Below, piece after piece: positions 1-10,201 of a DNA stretch of 64,000 nucleotides. The notes beneath the pieces are model-generated. The model did not search any database, was not told the origin of the DNA, and saw nothing but the letters and a program-made list of their open reading frames with translations. This DNA is from Candidatus Thiodiazotropha sp. CDECU1 (GTDB lineage: Bacteria > Pseudomonadota > Gammaproteobacteria > Chromatiales > Chromatiaceae), in the NCBI RefSeq assembly GCF_963455295.1, contig NZ_OY734020.1, positions 3,100,001-3,164,000 of the forward strand, read 5' to 3'. Position 1 is the first letter of the stretch. Each line of letters opens with the position of its first letter. A program made the translations under genes and the position numbers.

Positions 1-29
1 GTGCATTGGATTAGTGTTAACAGGCCCTA
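1..29. repeat. Right end of a MITE-like element (cut by window edge)
   Basis: The first 29 bases are identical to the right terminal inverted repeat of the 296-bp element at 58943-59238, ending in the same AACAGGCCCTA. Only the end of this copy is inside the window. Confidence 0.75.
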
Positions 30-81
30 AGGCAATTGTCGGCAAAAACCGAAGAAACTTGAAATCAAATGATTCTCCGGT

Positions 82-570
82 TCAGGCACCACAGCATTTC
101 TTATATTTCTTGCCACTGCCACAGGGGCAGGGTTCATTGCGCCCGACTTTCGGCTGATCCCGTTTCTCGGTTTTTGGCGCCACGAGCTGGCCATCGACAA
201 AATACCAGGCCCCGTCATGTTTGAGAAATCGGCTGATTTCATGATGCGGCCTCACCATTCCCTGCTCTTTATAGGTGGCGATGAACTCGACACTGCCCTC
301 TTCGTCGCTCTCTCCTCCCCCTTGCACATTGACAATTTGCAGCCCCAGCCACTGGGAATCTTCCGCCCAACGCCTGGTGGCTTGAACATCATGATCATGC
401 CGATGATCCGGGTGCAGGGATTGATGTAAGAACTCCGCCTGGTTGGCACCGAAAGCACTGTAACGCGCTCGCATCAACTGCTCGGCTGTCTCTGCCTTTA
501 CCCTGCCCTCATGGATTGGCCCGCAACAGCTCTCATAGGCGACACCGGATCCACAGTAACATCCAGCCAT
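82..570 (-). CDS. YchJ/UPF0225 family SEC-C motif protein
   Basis: 162-residue protein with a cysteine-rich zinc-type motif at each end: [13 protein letters not shown] near residue 4 and the SEC-C signature [14 protein letters not shown] at the C-terminus. The middle resembles the NTF2-like domain of the YchJ family. SEC-C motifs bind zinc and mediate protein contacts in SecA; the cellular role of YchJ proteins is not established. The ATG at 570 is preferred over an in-frame GTG at 582 because the GGAGGAG Shine-Dalgarno lies directly before the ATG and the GTG would overlap it. It stands alone between the window edge and the hrpA terminator region. Confidence 0.85.
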   Translation of the reverse strand: MAGCYCGSGVAYESCCGPIHEGRVKAETAEQLMRARYSAFGANQAEFLHQSLHPDHRHDHDVQATRRWAEDSQWLGLQIVNVQGGGESDEEGSVEFIATYKEQGMVRPHHEISRFLKHDGAWYFVDGQLVAPKTEKRDQPKVGRNEPCPCGSGKKYKKCCGA

Positions 571-762
571 GATCTCCTCCACATGAATAATTATTATTTG
601 GGAACAATAACATAGCGTCTGATTAACACCAAGACCAGGTTAAACTGCCGGTGTTTCAACACAGCATAAGTTACCCCGTATGCGGCAGAGTAATATGGCC
701 TGGACTGTCCGGGATATTCAGGATATTGATGCTGTTGATCTGGAATTTTTGTGGCTGGAATG

Positions 763-789
763 AAAAAAAGGTGGGTTTTACCCACCTTT
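763..789 (-). terminator. Rho-independent terminator, minus strand
   Basis: A perfect 10-bp stem (AAAGGTGGGT / ACCCACCTTT) with a TTT loop at 767-789 is followed, read on the minus strand, by seven T residues. It lies about 200 bp downstream of hrpA and probably ends that transcript. The rest of 571-985 shows no supportable gene. Confidence 0.8.
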
Positions 790-985
790 GAGGCCTCTAT
801 CATCGAGGCAATAGACTGGAAAAACGGAGTGATCCCATGTTGAGTCCGCCTCTATTCAATTAACCGGTATAGGCATTCCCTGAGATCATTCCTACGCCGT
901 CAACTCTACCAACCTCCCATGACAGCTTGATGACACTGGATGGATCAGCCTGATGTCCCAGCTGGGCAGGCGCAACTCCCCTTGA

Positions 986-3900
986 TCATAGCCCCATCGC
1001 TTCGATCCGCTTCTGCAGCCGTTTGATGGAGACGGGATAAGCAGTCCCCAACTCCTGGGAGAAGAGGGAGATCCGCAACTCCTCCAGTCCCCAGCGCAGC
1101 TCCTCTATACGTTCATCAATCCGGCCACTCTGCTGATATTGCCCGTCCCACTGTTCCCATCGCTGCTGCAGTTCCGCCATCTCTCGCATCCGCTGCTGGT
1201 CCCTAGCTGCAGCATGGGGCAACTTTTCAACCCGTTTCAATATACCCTGCAGATATCGGGGATAGTCATTCAGCCGTGCGTCCGGCACCTGCTGTAGAAA
1301 TCCCCGATAGACCAGGCGCTCCAGCTGATGCTGCATATCCAATACAGAACTCATCCAATTCACCTGGGTGACGGCAGCTATCGCTTGTCTGGTTTGATGG
1401 CTCAGCTGCAGAATCTGCAACAGCTGTTGACAGCTCCTGTTCGCCTCTTCCATCAGCATCCCCCGCTTGCTGTGCAGTCGTTTCGCAAAGCCCTCCTGGT
1501 CACGAATCTCCGGGAGTTGATTGAGAAATGTGCGATCGACGATAAACGCAACCAATTCATCTTCAAGATCCTGCTGAACCACACCCGGTTGCTCTGCATC
1601 GCCCTGTGGCACCTTGGCATAGAGCAGACGCATACGGTCGAGTTGGTTGAGGTTCTTGCGCAGATAACGTATCTCCTTGGGCATCTTGAGCATGAGTAAT
1701 CGTCGTACACCCGCTTTGTGGGCACGCAAGGCACTGCTCTCGGCATCGAGTAGACGAATCGCTACACTCTCCTCTTCATCCACCAGGGCGGGATAGCCCT
1801 GGAGTGCAATCCCTCCCTGCTCGACACCCATCTGTTTCGGCAGCTCACCGAAGTCCCAATCCCGCACTCCACTGCGTTCAAAACCGGGGGAATCGAGATG
1901 TCGATGCTCAGCCTGTGGCTGGCCTGCATGGCGGCGTTTCATACCAGCCAGATCCCGCCCCTGCTCCAGGGTGGCACCCCCTTGATCGACCACCCGCACC
2001 CGCATGCGCAAGTGAGTGGGGATATCGGCTTCGCTCCAGGCATCCTCAGGGATATGGACGCCACTGAGTTGTTTCAATCGCTCCCCCAGCACCTGTATCA
2101 AGGGCCTTTCGCTACTCGGCAGGTCAGCGAGACAGGCGTCTGCGAAATCGGGAACCGGGACGAATGAACGTCTTAGGGTTTTGGGTAATCCCCGGATCAA
2201 AGAGATTACCCGTTCTCGCAACAAGCCTGGCACCAACCATTGCAGACGCGCCTCGGTGATCTGATTCAGTACATCCTGGGGAACGATCAGGGTAAGACCA
2301 TCCTTTGCGCTGCCTGGTTCGAACTCGTACTCCAGGGGTAACCGCATACCATTGATATCCAGGTGATCCGGAAACTGTTCGCCGGAGACCCGTTGTGATG
2401 CGTCCCTGATCAGGTCGGATTCATCCATATACAGGAGTTTCGGCTGCTGCTTGGATTGTTGCCGCAACCACTTTTCGAATCCCGGGGCTGTAGAGATATC
2501 TTCAGGTATGCGCTGATCGTAGAAGCTATAGATACGCTCCTCATCCACCAGGATATCCCGCCGTCTCGACTTGGCTTCCTGGTCGTGAACGGCTTCGATC
2601 AACTCCTGATTATGGCGCCAGAAGGGTGCCCGGGTATGGAAGTCACCATCCACCAGGGCCGAGCGGATGAAGATCTCCCTGGCGACCACCGGATCGATGG
2701 GGGAGAAGTTGATCTTGCGACGGGGTATCAGGGTGATACCGAACAGGGTGACTTTCTCATACCCGGCCACCTGGCCACGCTTCTTTTCCCAATGGGGCTC
2801 CGAGTAGTTTCGCTTTACCAGATGTCCCGCGGCTCTCTCAACCCACTCGGGTTGGATCACTGCCAAGGTTCGCGCATAGAGTTTACTGGTCTCCACCAAC
2901 TCCGCCGCCATCACCCACTTAGGCTGTTTTTTGTAGAGCCCGGAGCCGGGATAGATAAAAAAGCGGGTGTTCCTCGCCCCCAGATAGTCGTGACTGTTAC
3001 TCTTTAGCCCGATATGACTCAACAGCCCACTCAAAAGGGCTCGATGGATCTCCTCATAACCCGCCTCGGCACTATTCTCGCGTAAGCCCATCTCATGCAA
3101 CTGGGCGCGTAATTGGCGATGAATGTCGTGCCACTCCTGCACCCGGTTCCAGGAGAGGAACTGACGCTTGCACCAGCGGTGAAATTTGTTTTTCGAGAGA
3201 TGTTTTCGCTGCTCCTCAACCTCCTCCCAGAGCGACAGATAACTCAGGAAATCGGACTGCTCATGGCGAAATTTAGCGTGGGCCTCGTCCGCCAACTGCT
3301 GCTTCTCCACCGGACGATCCCGCGGGTCCTGCACACTCAGGGCGGCGGCGATCACCATTACCTCTCTTAAACAGTGGCCATGGGCCGCTGACAGGAGCAT
3401 CCTGCCGATGCGCGGATCCACGGGTAGCCTGGCCAATTGCTGTCCTAGACGGGTCACCTTATGGTCAACCGCAACCGCGCCAATCTCTTCCAGGATCCTA
3501 TACCCATCCTTGATGAGGCGGTGATCCGGGGGATCGATGAAGGGGAAGTGACTGATCTCTCCCAATCCGAGCAGTTTCATCTGCAGGATCACAGAGGCCA
3601 GATTGGTGCGCTGTATCTCAGGTTCGGTAAAGGGTCTGCGCGCCTCGAAATCCTCTTCCGTGAAGAGGCGGATACAGACCCCGGCCGCGAGCCGGCCGCA
3701 ACGGCCCTTGCGTTGATCCGCCGAGGCTTGGGCGATCCTTTCCACGGGCAGGCGCTGTACCTTGCTACGGTGACTGTAGCGGCTGATGCGCGCATATCCC
3801 GTATCGATGACATAGTGTATGCCCGGTACGGTGAGGGAGGTTTCAGCCACATTGGTGGCCAATACGATGCGCCGGCTCGAGTGGGACTTGAATACCCGGT

Positions 3901-4897
3901 TCTGCTCCTCGATACTGAGCCGCGCATAGAGCGGCAGCACTTCCGTGGCGGGTAGTTTATGTTTACGCAGGTTCTCCGCCGTCTCACGTATCTCACGCTC
4001 GCCGCTGAGAAAGACCAGGATGTCGCCTCGATCGATCAGCGACAGCTCATCCACCGCATCCACTATGGCCTGTTGCAAAGGATCATCCCGCTCGTTCTCA
4101 GCCCCCTCCAGCGGTGGTCGATAGCGCGTTTCCACCGGATAGGTACGACCCGACACCTCCACGATGGGTGCAGCATTGAAATATTCGGAAAAGCGTTGCG
4201 GATCTATGGTGGCCGAAGTGATGATCAGTTTCAGATCGGAACGCTTGACCCTCAGCTGTTTCAGGTAACCCAACAGGAAGTCGATATTCAGACTACGCTC
4301 ATGGGCCTCGTCGATGATCAAGGTGTCGTATTGATTCAGATAGGGGTCCTGCTGGATCTCTGCAAGCAGTATCCCATCGGTCATCAGCTTGATATAGCTA
4401 TGCGGCCCGACACGGTCGTTGAAGCGCACCTTATAGCCCACCGCCTGTCCGGTGGTAGAGCCCAGTTCACTCGCCACCCGTGTTGCAAGGGTCCTGGCCG
4501 CAACCCGTCGCGGCTGGGTATGACCGATGTATCCCGACTGTCCCAGGCCGAGATCGAGACAGATCTTGGGCAGTTGCGTCGATTTACCCGATCCGGTTTC
4601 ACCACACAGCACAACCACCTGGTTATCCTGAATCAGCGCCTTTATCTCATCCACCCGTTGACTGATAGGCAACACATCGGGATAAGAGATTTGCGGCAGA
4701 TTCTCGCGCCGCAGCTTAAGGCATTGCTGAGAATCCCGGATCGAGTGCCAGAGCTTCACCAGCCCTGGTGAATAGTCACCACCCCTGGCTTGGTTCTTTC
4801 TCAGATTGCGCAGTTGTCGAAACAGGCGGCGCCGATCCCGCAGCATGCACTGCTTGATCTCTTGCGGATCGGGGAAATCTTTGAGAGTCGCGCTCAC
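986..4897 (-). CDS. hrpA: ATP-dependent RNA helicase HrpA
   Basis: 1303-residue DEAH-box helicase of full HrpA length. Walker A is GETGSGKST at residues 99-107 and the DEAH box is at 196-199, followed by the SAT motif (ITSATID), the second RecA domain with the QRKGRCGR motif, the winged-helix/ratchet region and the long C-terminal domain typical of HrpA (DUF3418 type). In enteric bacteria HrpA acts on mRNA and on stalled or collided ribosomes. The start is GTG at 4897; no strong Shine-Dalgarno is visible. It is transcribed alone, with a terminator at 763-789 downstream and a repeat-filled gap upstream. Large open frames on the opposite strand are coding shadows. Confidence 0.95.
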   Translation of the reverse strand: MSATLKDFPDPQEIKQCMLRDRRRLFRQLRNLRKNQARGGDYSPGLVKLWHSIRDSQQCLKLRRENLPQISYPDVLPISQRVDEIKALIQDNQVVVLCGETGSGKSTQLPKICLDLGLGQSGYIGHTQPRRVAARTLATRVASELGSTTGQAVGYKVRFNDRVGPHSYIKLMTDGILLAEIQQDPYLNQYDTLIIDEAHERSLNIDFLLGYLKQLRVKRSDLKLIITSATIDPQRFSEYFNAAPIVEVSGRTYPVETRYRPPLEGAENERDDPLQQAIVDAVDELSLIDRGDILVFLSGEREIRETAENLRKHKLPATEVLPLYARLSIEEQNRVFKSHSSRRIVLATNVAETSLTVPGIHYVIDTGYARISRYSHRSKVQRLPVERIAQASADQRKGRCGRLAAGVCIRLFTEEDFEARRPFTEPEIQRTNLASVILQMKLLGLGEISHFPFIDPPDHRLIKDGYRILEEIGAVAVDHKVTRLGQQLARLPVDPRIGRMLLSAAHGHCLREVMVIAAALSVQDPRDRPVEKQQLADEAHAKFRHEQSDFLSYLSLWEEVEEQRKHLSKNKFHRWCKRQFLSWNRVQEWHDIHRQLRAQLHEMGLRENSAEAGYEEIHRALLSGLLSHIGLKSNSHDYLGARNTRFFIYPGSGLYKKQPKWVMAAELVETSKLYARTLAVIQPEWVERAAGHLVKRNYSEPHWEKKRGQVAGYEKVTLFGITLIPRRKINFSPIDPVVAREIFIRSALVDGDFHTRAPFWRHNQELIEAVHDQEAKSRRRDILVDEERIYSFYDQRIPEDISTAPGFEKWLRQQSKQQPKLLYMDESDLIRDASQRVSGEQFPDHLDINGMRLPLEYEFEPGSAKDGLTLIVPQDVLNQITEARLQWLVPGLLRERVISLIRGLPKTLRRSFVPVPDFADACLADLPSSERPLIQVLGERLKQLSGVHIPEDAWSEADIPTHLRMRVRVVDQGGATLEQGRDLAGMKRRHAGQPQAEHRHLDSPGFERSGVRDWDFGELPKQMGVEQGGIALQGYPALVDEEESVAIRLLDAESSALRAHKAGVRRLLMLKMPKEIRYLRKNLNQLDRMRLLYAKVPQGDAEQPGVVQQDLEDELVAFIVDRTFLNQLPEIRDQEGFAKRLHSKRGMLMEEANRSCQQLLQILQLSHQTRQAIAAVTQVNWMSSVLDMQHQLERLVYRGFLQQVPDARLNDYPRYLQGILKRVEKLPHAAARDQQRMREMAELQQRWEQWDGQYQQSGRIDERIEELRWGLEELRISLFSQELGTAYPVSIKRLQKRIEAMGL

Positions 4898-4992
4898 GGT
4901 GACAATTTAGGGGGGTTCAATGCTTGTATATGAATCGTACTTGGCTCTGCAATCACCCAACAATATACCACACCGATTAAGAGCCAGATTTC

Positions 4993-5134
4993 GGTGGGGC
5001 AGGCCCCACCCTACACCCTGTTCCGATCAGTAGGGTGGGGCCCTGCCCCACCAATCACGGCTAAACAATCTGGTTCCGGTGCGGCAAACCGCACCCTAGG
5101 CTTCGATTACATGTAGGGTGCGGCTTGCCGCACC
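4993..5134. repeat. Two REP-like inverted palindrome pairs
   Basis: In the hrpA-pntB gap. Module 1 (4993-5052) is GGTGGGGCAGGCCCCACCC and its inverted partner. Module 2 (5078-5134) has the same layout with GGTGCGGC..GCCGCACC. Each module is two hairpins in head-to-head orientation with a TAGGGTG tail, a REPIN/BIME layout. Related modules lie at 27785-27903 and 32681-32757. Confidence 0.8.
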
Positions 5135-5186
5135 ATATTAGAAGTGGATTGGATAACTATTCGGCATACGCTTTATAAGGTAAGGA

Positions 5187-6587
5187 TCAATGCCCTCCAC
5201 CCTTGAGCGTAGTCACCATACCCTCGATCGTATCCTTGGCATCACCGAAGATGAGAGAGGTGTTGTCCTGATAAAAAAGCAGATTATCGACACCCGAGTA
5301 ACCTGGATTCATCGAGCGCTTAAGAAAATAGACCTGTCTCGATTTCGCCGCTTCCAGAATGGGCATACCGTAGATCGGGCTGGAGGAGTCTGATTTGGCC
5401 GCCGGATTGACCACGTCATTGGCCCCAACCACAAGTGTCACATCGGCAGTTGGAAACTCAGAATTGATTTCATCCATCTCTATCACATGGTCATAAGGAA
5501 TATCCGCCTCGGCTAGCAGTACATTCATATGTCCCGGCATACGCCCGGCAACTGGATGAATGGCGAATTTCACTGTCACATCCCGTGCTTCAAGCTCCTC
5601 CATCATCTCCTTCAGGGCATGCTGTGCCTGGGCCACCGCCATACCGTAACCCGGTACGATAATGACCTTGCTGGCATCTTCCATCCAGTAGATGGCATCG
5701 TCCACCGAGGCAGATTTGACCCCCTTCTCCGCAGCCACCCCGGCAGCACTGGGAGCGCCGTCCGACTCACTGCCAAAACCACCGAATACCACATTGATAA
5801 TGGAACGATTCATGGCCCGGCACATGATAAAAGAGAGAATGGCACCGGAAAAACCGACCAAGGCGCCCACGATGATCAGCAGCAGATTACCCAGGGTAAA
5901 ACCGGTCGCTGCCGCCGCCCAGCCCGAGTAGCTGTTGAGCATGGAGATGATAACCGGCATATCCGCACCACCGATGGGAATAATCAGGGTAAAGCCCAGT
6001 ACGAATGCCAGCAGGGTTATCAGCACCAGGGAAATCATACTCCCTGTCATACCGAAGTGAACCCCCAGCAACACCGTGACGATGGCGATAACCGCATTCA
6101 GGGCATGTTGTCCCTTGAATTTAACCGGCGCTCCACTGACCAATCCCTGTAGCTTGGCGAAGGCTACCACCGAACCGGAAAAGGTAATCGCACCGATAAT
6201 GATACCTGCCGATAACTCACCCAGCATGACTGGATCGAGGGTACCCGCGGCATCATGATTGAGATAGGTGCCGATAGCCACCAACACCGCCGCCATACCG
6301 ACGAAGCTATGCAGAGCCGCCACCAGTTGCGGCATTGCAGTCATCTGCACCCGTGCGGCGAGGACCGTACCGATCACTGCACCAACCACCACACCGACGA
6401 TGATGAAACCGTATGACTGCACTTCGTTACCGAACAGGGTGGCGAGGATGGCGATAGCCATACCAGCCATGCCGAGATAATTGCCGCGGCGGGCCGAAGC
6501 CGGATGGGTAAGACCCTTGAGGGCGAATATGAATAGGATTGCTGATATCAGATAGGCAATCGCTTGGGTATTTGCTGAAATCTCCAT
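5187..6587 (-). CDS. pntB: NAD(P) transhydrogenase subunit beta
   Basis: 466 residues, the usual PntB length. The N-terminal two thirds hold about eight to nine hydrophobic segments (proton-channel domain II). The C-terminal domain III has the NADP(H)-binding elements PGYGMAVAQAQ, HPVAGRMPGHMNVL, LVVGANDVVNPAA and the KRSMNPGYSG signature. With the alpha subunits it couples hydride transfer between NADH and NADP+ to proton translocation across the inner membrane, supplying NADPH. It is the last gene of a three-gene minus-strand operon, 11 bp after pntA2. Confidence 0.96.
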   Translation of the reverse strand: MEISANTQAIAYLISAILFIFALKGLTHPASARRGNYLGMAGMAIAILATLFGNEVQSYGFIIVGVVVGAVIGTVLAARVQMTAMPQLVAALHSFVGMAAVLVAIGTYLNHDAAGTLDPVMLGELSAGIIIGAITFSGSVVAFAKLQGLVSGAPVKFKGQHALNAVIAIVTVLLGVHFGMTGSMISLVLITLLAFVLGFTLIIPIGGADMPVIISMLNSYSGWAAAATGFTLGNLLLIIVGALVGFSGAILSFIMCRAMNRSIINVVFGGFGSESDGAPSAAGVAAEKGVKSASVDDAIYWMEDASKVIIVPGYGMAVAQAQHALKEMMEELEARDVTVKFAIHPVAGRMPGHMNVLLAEADIPYDHVIEMDEINSEFPTADVTLVVGANDVVNPAAKSDSSSPIYGMPILEAAKSRQVYFLKRSMNPGYSGVDNLLFYQDNTSLIFGDAKDTIEGMVTTLKGGGH

Positions 6588-6598
6588 CGGTCAGGCAC

Positions 6599-6886
6599 TC
6601 ACTTATCTTTTTTCTTGAACATGGCCAACATCCGGTTGGTTACCAGGAACCCACCGAAAACGTTGATAGAAGCCAACAATACCGCGACAAAACCGAAAAT
6701 CTCTGCGGCAGTGCCCGCTGTCTCCAGACCGGTCACCAACAGGGCACCAACGATGATAATGCCTGATATGGCATTGGTCAGGGCAACCAAAGGCGTATGC
6801 AGCGAGGGGGTTACCCCCCATATCACCCAGTAACCGATAAAACAGGCAAGAACGAAAACGTATAATGCAACCAGTGTGTCAGGCAT
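6599..6886 (-). CDS. pntAB: NAD(P) transhydrogenase alpha subunit, membrane part (alpha2)
   Basis: 95-residue protein with three hydrophobic helices and a KKKDK tail. It corresponds to the membrane portion that is fused to the C-terminus of PntA in E. coli but encoded separately here, as in Rhodospirillum rubrum (PntAA-PntAB-PntB). It forms part of the domain II proton channel with PntB. Motif-like stretch: [18 protein letters not shown]. It sits between pntA1 and pntB in the same operon. Confidence 0.93.
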   Translation of the reverse strand: MPDTLVALYVFVLACFIGYWVIWGVTPSLHTPLVALTNAISGIIIVGALLVTGLETAGTAAEIFGFVAVLLASINVFGGFLVTNRMLAMFKKKDK

Positions 6887-6929
6887 GGGATCACTCTCGT
6901 ATAGGTTGTTTTTGTGACATGGAGCTGAC

Positions 6930-8027
6930 TTAAGACCCGGATCTCAGACGCATAGCCTGGGTGATCTCATCTTCTTCAAGATCCTTCAGCAACAGGCCGT
7001 CTTCACCCTTCTCCACCATGATATTCAGCAGGTTCATGATATTTCCACCATAGAAGGCACTCGCATCAGAAGCCACCATGGAGGGATAATTGGTATGACC
7101 GACAATGGTCACACCATGCTTTACAACCACCTTGTCGGCCTCGGTCAAGGGACAATTGCCACCTGTCGCCGCTGCCAGATCGATCACTACAGAACCGTCA
7201 CGCATGTTTTTGATCACCTCCTCGGTAACCAACACGGGCGCGGGACGGCAGGGAATCAATGCGGTAGTGATAATGATATGCGCCTTGCTCAACTCATCAG
7301 CAAGGGCTTGCTGCTGTTTCGCCTTGGCCTCTTGGGAAAGCTCTTTTGCATAGCCTCCCTCACCGGATCCACTCTCACCGATATCGAGTTCTATGGCTTT
7401 GGCCCCCAGGGATTCGATCTGCTCCTTGGTTTCCGGACGTACGTCATAGGCGAGCACATCGGCCCCCAGACGTCTCGCGGTTGCAATCGCCTGCAGGCCG
7501 GCAACCCCGGCGCCCAAAACCACCAATCTCGCCGGTTTGGCCGAGCCTGCCGAGGTCATCATCAGGGGTAAGAAACGCCCGTAGTGGAGCGCTGCTTCGA
7601 TGACCGATCGATAACCCGCGATATTACTTTGAGAAGAGAGGGCGTCCATTGCCTGGGCCCTTGAGATTCTGGGGATTCTCTCCATGGCGAGATAGATGAC
7701 CTGCTTGGCCAGGAGCGTGTTCAGGGTCTCATCGAGCTCACAGGATTCGATATGCGCAATCAATAACGAACCTTCGGGTAGCTCATCGGCCTCGCTTGCT
7801 GAAGGTTTACGTACCCGCACCAGAATATCGGCCTTCAATGCCTCTGCAGGCGAGACAATCTCAGCCCCGGCATCCCGATACTGATCATCAGTGAAATCAG
7901 CGTTTTCACCCGCGCCGGCGGTAACCTTGATAGAGAAACCTTTATTACTCAGTTTCTTGACAATATCCGGTGAGAGAGCGACACGCTTTTCCCCCACCGC
8001 TGATTCTTTCAATAGGCCTATTTTCAT
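6930..8027 (-). CDS. pntAA: Re/Si-specific NAD(P)+ transhydrogenase subunit alpha (alpha1, soluble)
   Basis: 365-residue peripheral domain I that binds NAD(H). It has the alanine-dehydrogenase/PntA N-terminus ([20 protein letters not shown]), a Rossmann motif [20 protein letters not shown] around residue 170, and the [12 protein letters not shown] signature of the PntA catalytic loop. It is shorter than E. coli PntA because the membrane part is encoded by the next gene. First gene of pntA1-pntA2-pntB; its promoter must lie in the 8028-8548 gap. Confidence 0.95.
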   Translation of the reverse strand: MKIGLLKESAVGEKRVALSPDIVKKLSNKGFSIKVTAGAGENADFTDDQYRDAGAEIVSPAEALKADILVRVRKPSASEADELPEGSLLIAHIESCELDETLNTLLAKQVIYLAMERIPRISRAQAMDALSSQSNIAGYRSVIEAALHYGRFLPLMMTSAGSAKPARLVVLGAGVAGLQAIATARRLGADVLAYDVRPETKEQIESLGAKAIELDIGESGSGEGGYAKELSQEAKAKQQQALADELSKAHIIITTALIPCRPAPVLVTEEVIKNMRDGSVVIDLAAATGGNCPLTEADKVVVKHGVTIVGHTNYPSMVASDASAFYGGNIMNLLNIMVEKGEDGLLLKDLEEDEITQAMRLRSGS

Positions 8028-8548
8028 CTTTTTTTTACTCAGCCAAATTTAGATCGTAATAGTACGCTGTTAAGCGCGCCCCATTATCCAGCCTAATGGG
8101 TTGATTCACAAGAATAGCCAAATGTCTCCATTCCCGCCCATATCATGCTGCACTCAAATAGACACGAGCCCCGTGAACTATATTATTATCACTTAAATAA
8201 CAGTAAGTTATCTAACCTTAGATGGGAGCAAAACAATTCGTTGTTTAGGGACCACGAACAACAAAACCCAACTAAAACCATAGTTAAATTAATGTAATAT
8301 TTGGGAATATTTTCACATTTTTCGGTTAAATTTGTAAGGACTTTTGCGGTTAAACAGCAGTGAACACAACTTATGTTTTTGTAATTGAGCAGGCAAATCG
8401 AATCAGTCGCTGGACTGAGTTGATCATTGTTTACCGTGAGAAACGGTCCACTTCTCTGCCAACGGTGTTGGCATACCTGTTTATACAGGAGAGCTTAGGG
8501 GGGACGGCAATTTAATTAGATTAGGTGCTTCCCTTTTAGATGGTGCCG
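8028..8548. other. Gap between pntA1 and the XrtA kinase gene
   Basis: No gene seen. Should hold the pntAA promoter near 8030-8200 and the 3' end of the EPS operon transcript. Three short perfect hairpins follow each other: ACCGT/ACGGT at 8433-8447, GCCAAC/GTTGGC at 8458-8472 and CCTGT/ACAGG at 8476-8489. None has a clear U-tract. Confidence 0.5.
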
Positions 8549-9490
8549 TTAATAGTAGGTACCGTAGTAGTTATCGCCACGGCTTTCCCTGCTCTTGTTC
8601 AGTACCAGGCCGATCGCCTTGTCGCTGTCCAAGCGGCTCAGTGTATCCTTTATCGCATCCACTGGTGTTCCACCGGCTTCCACAACAACCAGTACCTGAC
8701 CCATGTGTTGATTCAGTACAATTGACTCGCTGGTTGAAAGCAGTGGAGGAGAGTCAAAAATGATGATTCGGTCTTGGTACCTGACCGCCACCTCATTGAG
8801 TAACTCTTCCATCTCCTTACTGGCAAGTAATTCAGTCGATTTTTCCGAACGTTTTCCTGCAGCTATTATCTTCAGCTTGGGAATCTGTGTTTCGAGTATG
8901 ACATCACCCACGGTACAGTTTTTATCTTCAAGGACATCAATCAGACCTTTTTCATCCTCTATACCGAGCAGTTTACTCAAGGAGTAACGTAAAACATCGC
9001 CATCAATAAGGAGCACGGTCGAATCGAGTTCTGTAGAGATACTCAAGGCCAGATTCAATGCGGTAAATGTTTTACCTTCTGATGGCAGTGAACTGGAAAT
9101 GGATACCAGATTCCCATGTTCAATAGGCGCCGCACCTTTACCTAGTGCATTCATAATGATCGGGCGCTTTATGATTCGATACTCTTCAGAGAGCTGCTTA
9201 TTTCCAGCATGCGGTACGATATATCCAATTCGAGACAGGGATTCGTAGTCCAGTTGAATCTTTTTTGCCGTACCTCTCTTTACAGACTCCTTGCTGGTGG
9301 GGATAGTTGGCTTGGCAGACTGCCCACCAGCGTCTTGCATGACAGGCTTTGTTTGGTGTACTGCAGGTTTGCTACTATCGACCGCTTTTTCACGAGCCTC
9401 CGTACCAGTTGGATTTATAGCATCATTCGCTTTGCTCTTATCCGACTTGGTTTTCGCTAACCTTTCAATGGCTTTCTCAATGCTGCTCAT
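8549..9490 (-). CDS. XrtA-associated tyrosine autokinase (BY-kinase)
   Basis: 313-residue bacterial tyrosine kinase of the exopolysaccharide/PEP-CTERM locus type. After an 80-residue low-complexity charged linker it has Walker A SSLPSEGKT (about 134-142), Walker A' LLIDGD (160-165) and Walker B-like IIFDSPPLL. A tyrosine cluster NYYGTYY at the extreme C-terminus is the autophosphorylation tail. Such kinases control chain length and export of exopolysaccharide with a Wzc-like membrane partner, which is not encoded next to it here. Last gene of the prsK-prsR-prsT-export-kinase run. Confidence 0.9.
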   Translation of the reverse strand: MSSIEKAIERLAKTKSDKSKANDAINPTGTEAREKAVDSSKPAVHQTKPVMQDAGGQSAKPTIPTSKESVKRGTAKKIQLDYESLSRIGYIVPHAGNKQLSEEYRIIKRPIIMNALGKGAAPIEHGNLVSISSSLPSEGKTFTALNLALSISTELDSTVLLIDGDVLRYSLSKLLGIEDEKGLIDVLEDKNCTVGDVILETQIPKLKIIAAGKRSEKSTELLASKEMEELLNEVAVRYQDRIIIFDSPPLLSTSESIVLNQHMGQVLVVVEAGGTPVDAIKDTLSRLDSDKAIGLVLNKSRESRGDNYYGTYY

Positions 9491-9519
9491 CTAGACCGCT
9501 TTCCTGTAACTGATGGGTA

Positions 9520-10161
9520 TTAAAACCATGTTTCCGGGATAATCAGAACGTCGCCAGGCATCATTTTAACATTAGCAGAAATATCCCCATCTCTGATTAA
9601 ATCGTCCAGGCGGACACGATACTCGGTGGTTTTTCCATTCACCTTTCTCACCACCTTGGCTTTGTTACCCGCTGCAAATTCAGTCAAACCGCCCACTGCA
9701 ATAATGACATCAAGCAGTGTCATTCCATCCCTGAAGTTGATCGACTGCGGTTGCGAAGCCTGGCCTACCACCCTCACCTGCTCTGTATATCGACCGACGA
9801 ACTCTGTCACGCTGACCGTCACTTTTGGTGATTTGACGAATTTGGAAAGTTTTGCCTCGAGGGTTCTGGCCAAATCAGTCGGTGTTTTGCCGCTCGCAGG
9901 CAGGTCCTCAACCAAGGGTGTGGTAATCATGCCATCTGGACGAACTACCACTTGGGTTGAAAGTTCAGTGTCTCCCCAGACGAAAACATTCAGTGTATCG
10001 CCAGGACCTATGACATACAGCGGTGAATCTGGCCCTGCCACAGAGGCTGAGGCCTGACTTGCAGGTGAGGTCATTTCAGGCGGACTTGAACATGCCGCCA
10101 GCAGGCTTGCCGAGAAGATCCAAATCCATACCACTGCTTTTTTGTAACCTATTGATAACAT
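9520..10161 (-). CDS. XrtA/PEP-CTERM exopolysaccharide export lipoprotein (Wza/KpsD-like)
   Basis: 213-residue lipoprotein. The signal peptide ends in lipobox LLAAC. A polysaccharide export domain follows (YVIGPGDTLNVFVWGDTELS..VRPDGMITTPLVEDLPASG), then a SLBB domain (RVVGQASQPQSINFRDGMTLLDVI). It probably forms the outer-membrane pore or adaptor for the exopolysaccharide. The start at 10161 (MLSIGYKK) is preferred to an upstream in-frame codon at 10227, because it has AGGA 9 bp upstream and gives a proper lipoprotein signal. It lies 40 bp after prsT and 29 bp before the kinase. Confidence 0.9.
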   Translation of the reverse strand: MLSIGYKKAVVWIWIFSASLLAACSSPPEMTSPASQASASVAGPDSPLYVIGPGDTLNVFVWGDTELSTQVVVRPDGMITTPLVEDLPASGKTPTDLARTLEAKLSKFVKSPKVTVSVTEFVGRYTEQVRVVGQASQPQSINFRDGMTLLDVIIAVGGLTEFAAGNKAKVVRKVNGKTTEYRVRLDDLIRDGDISANVKMMPGDVLIIPETWF

Positions 10162-10201
10162 ATTGCATTCCTGATATTCAACGATGTTAACTCCAACTAT
10201 T

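Noticed and set aside
594-803. 69-codon minus-strand frame
   Set aside because: It runs through the rho-independent terminator at 763-789 and lacks any recognisable protein pattern.
1328-4771. Long open frames opposite hrpA, up to 270 codons
   Set aside because: They lie antisense to a well-supported helicase gene and arise from its codon bias; no family is visible.
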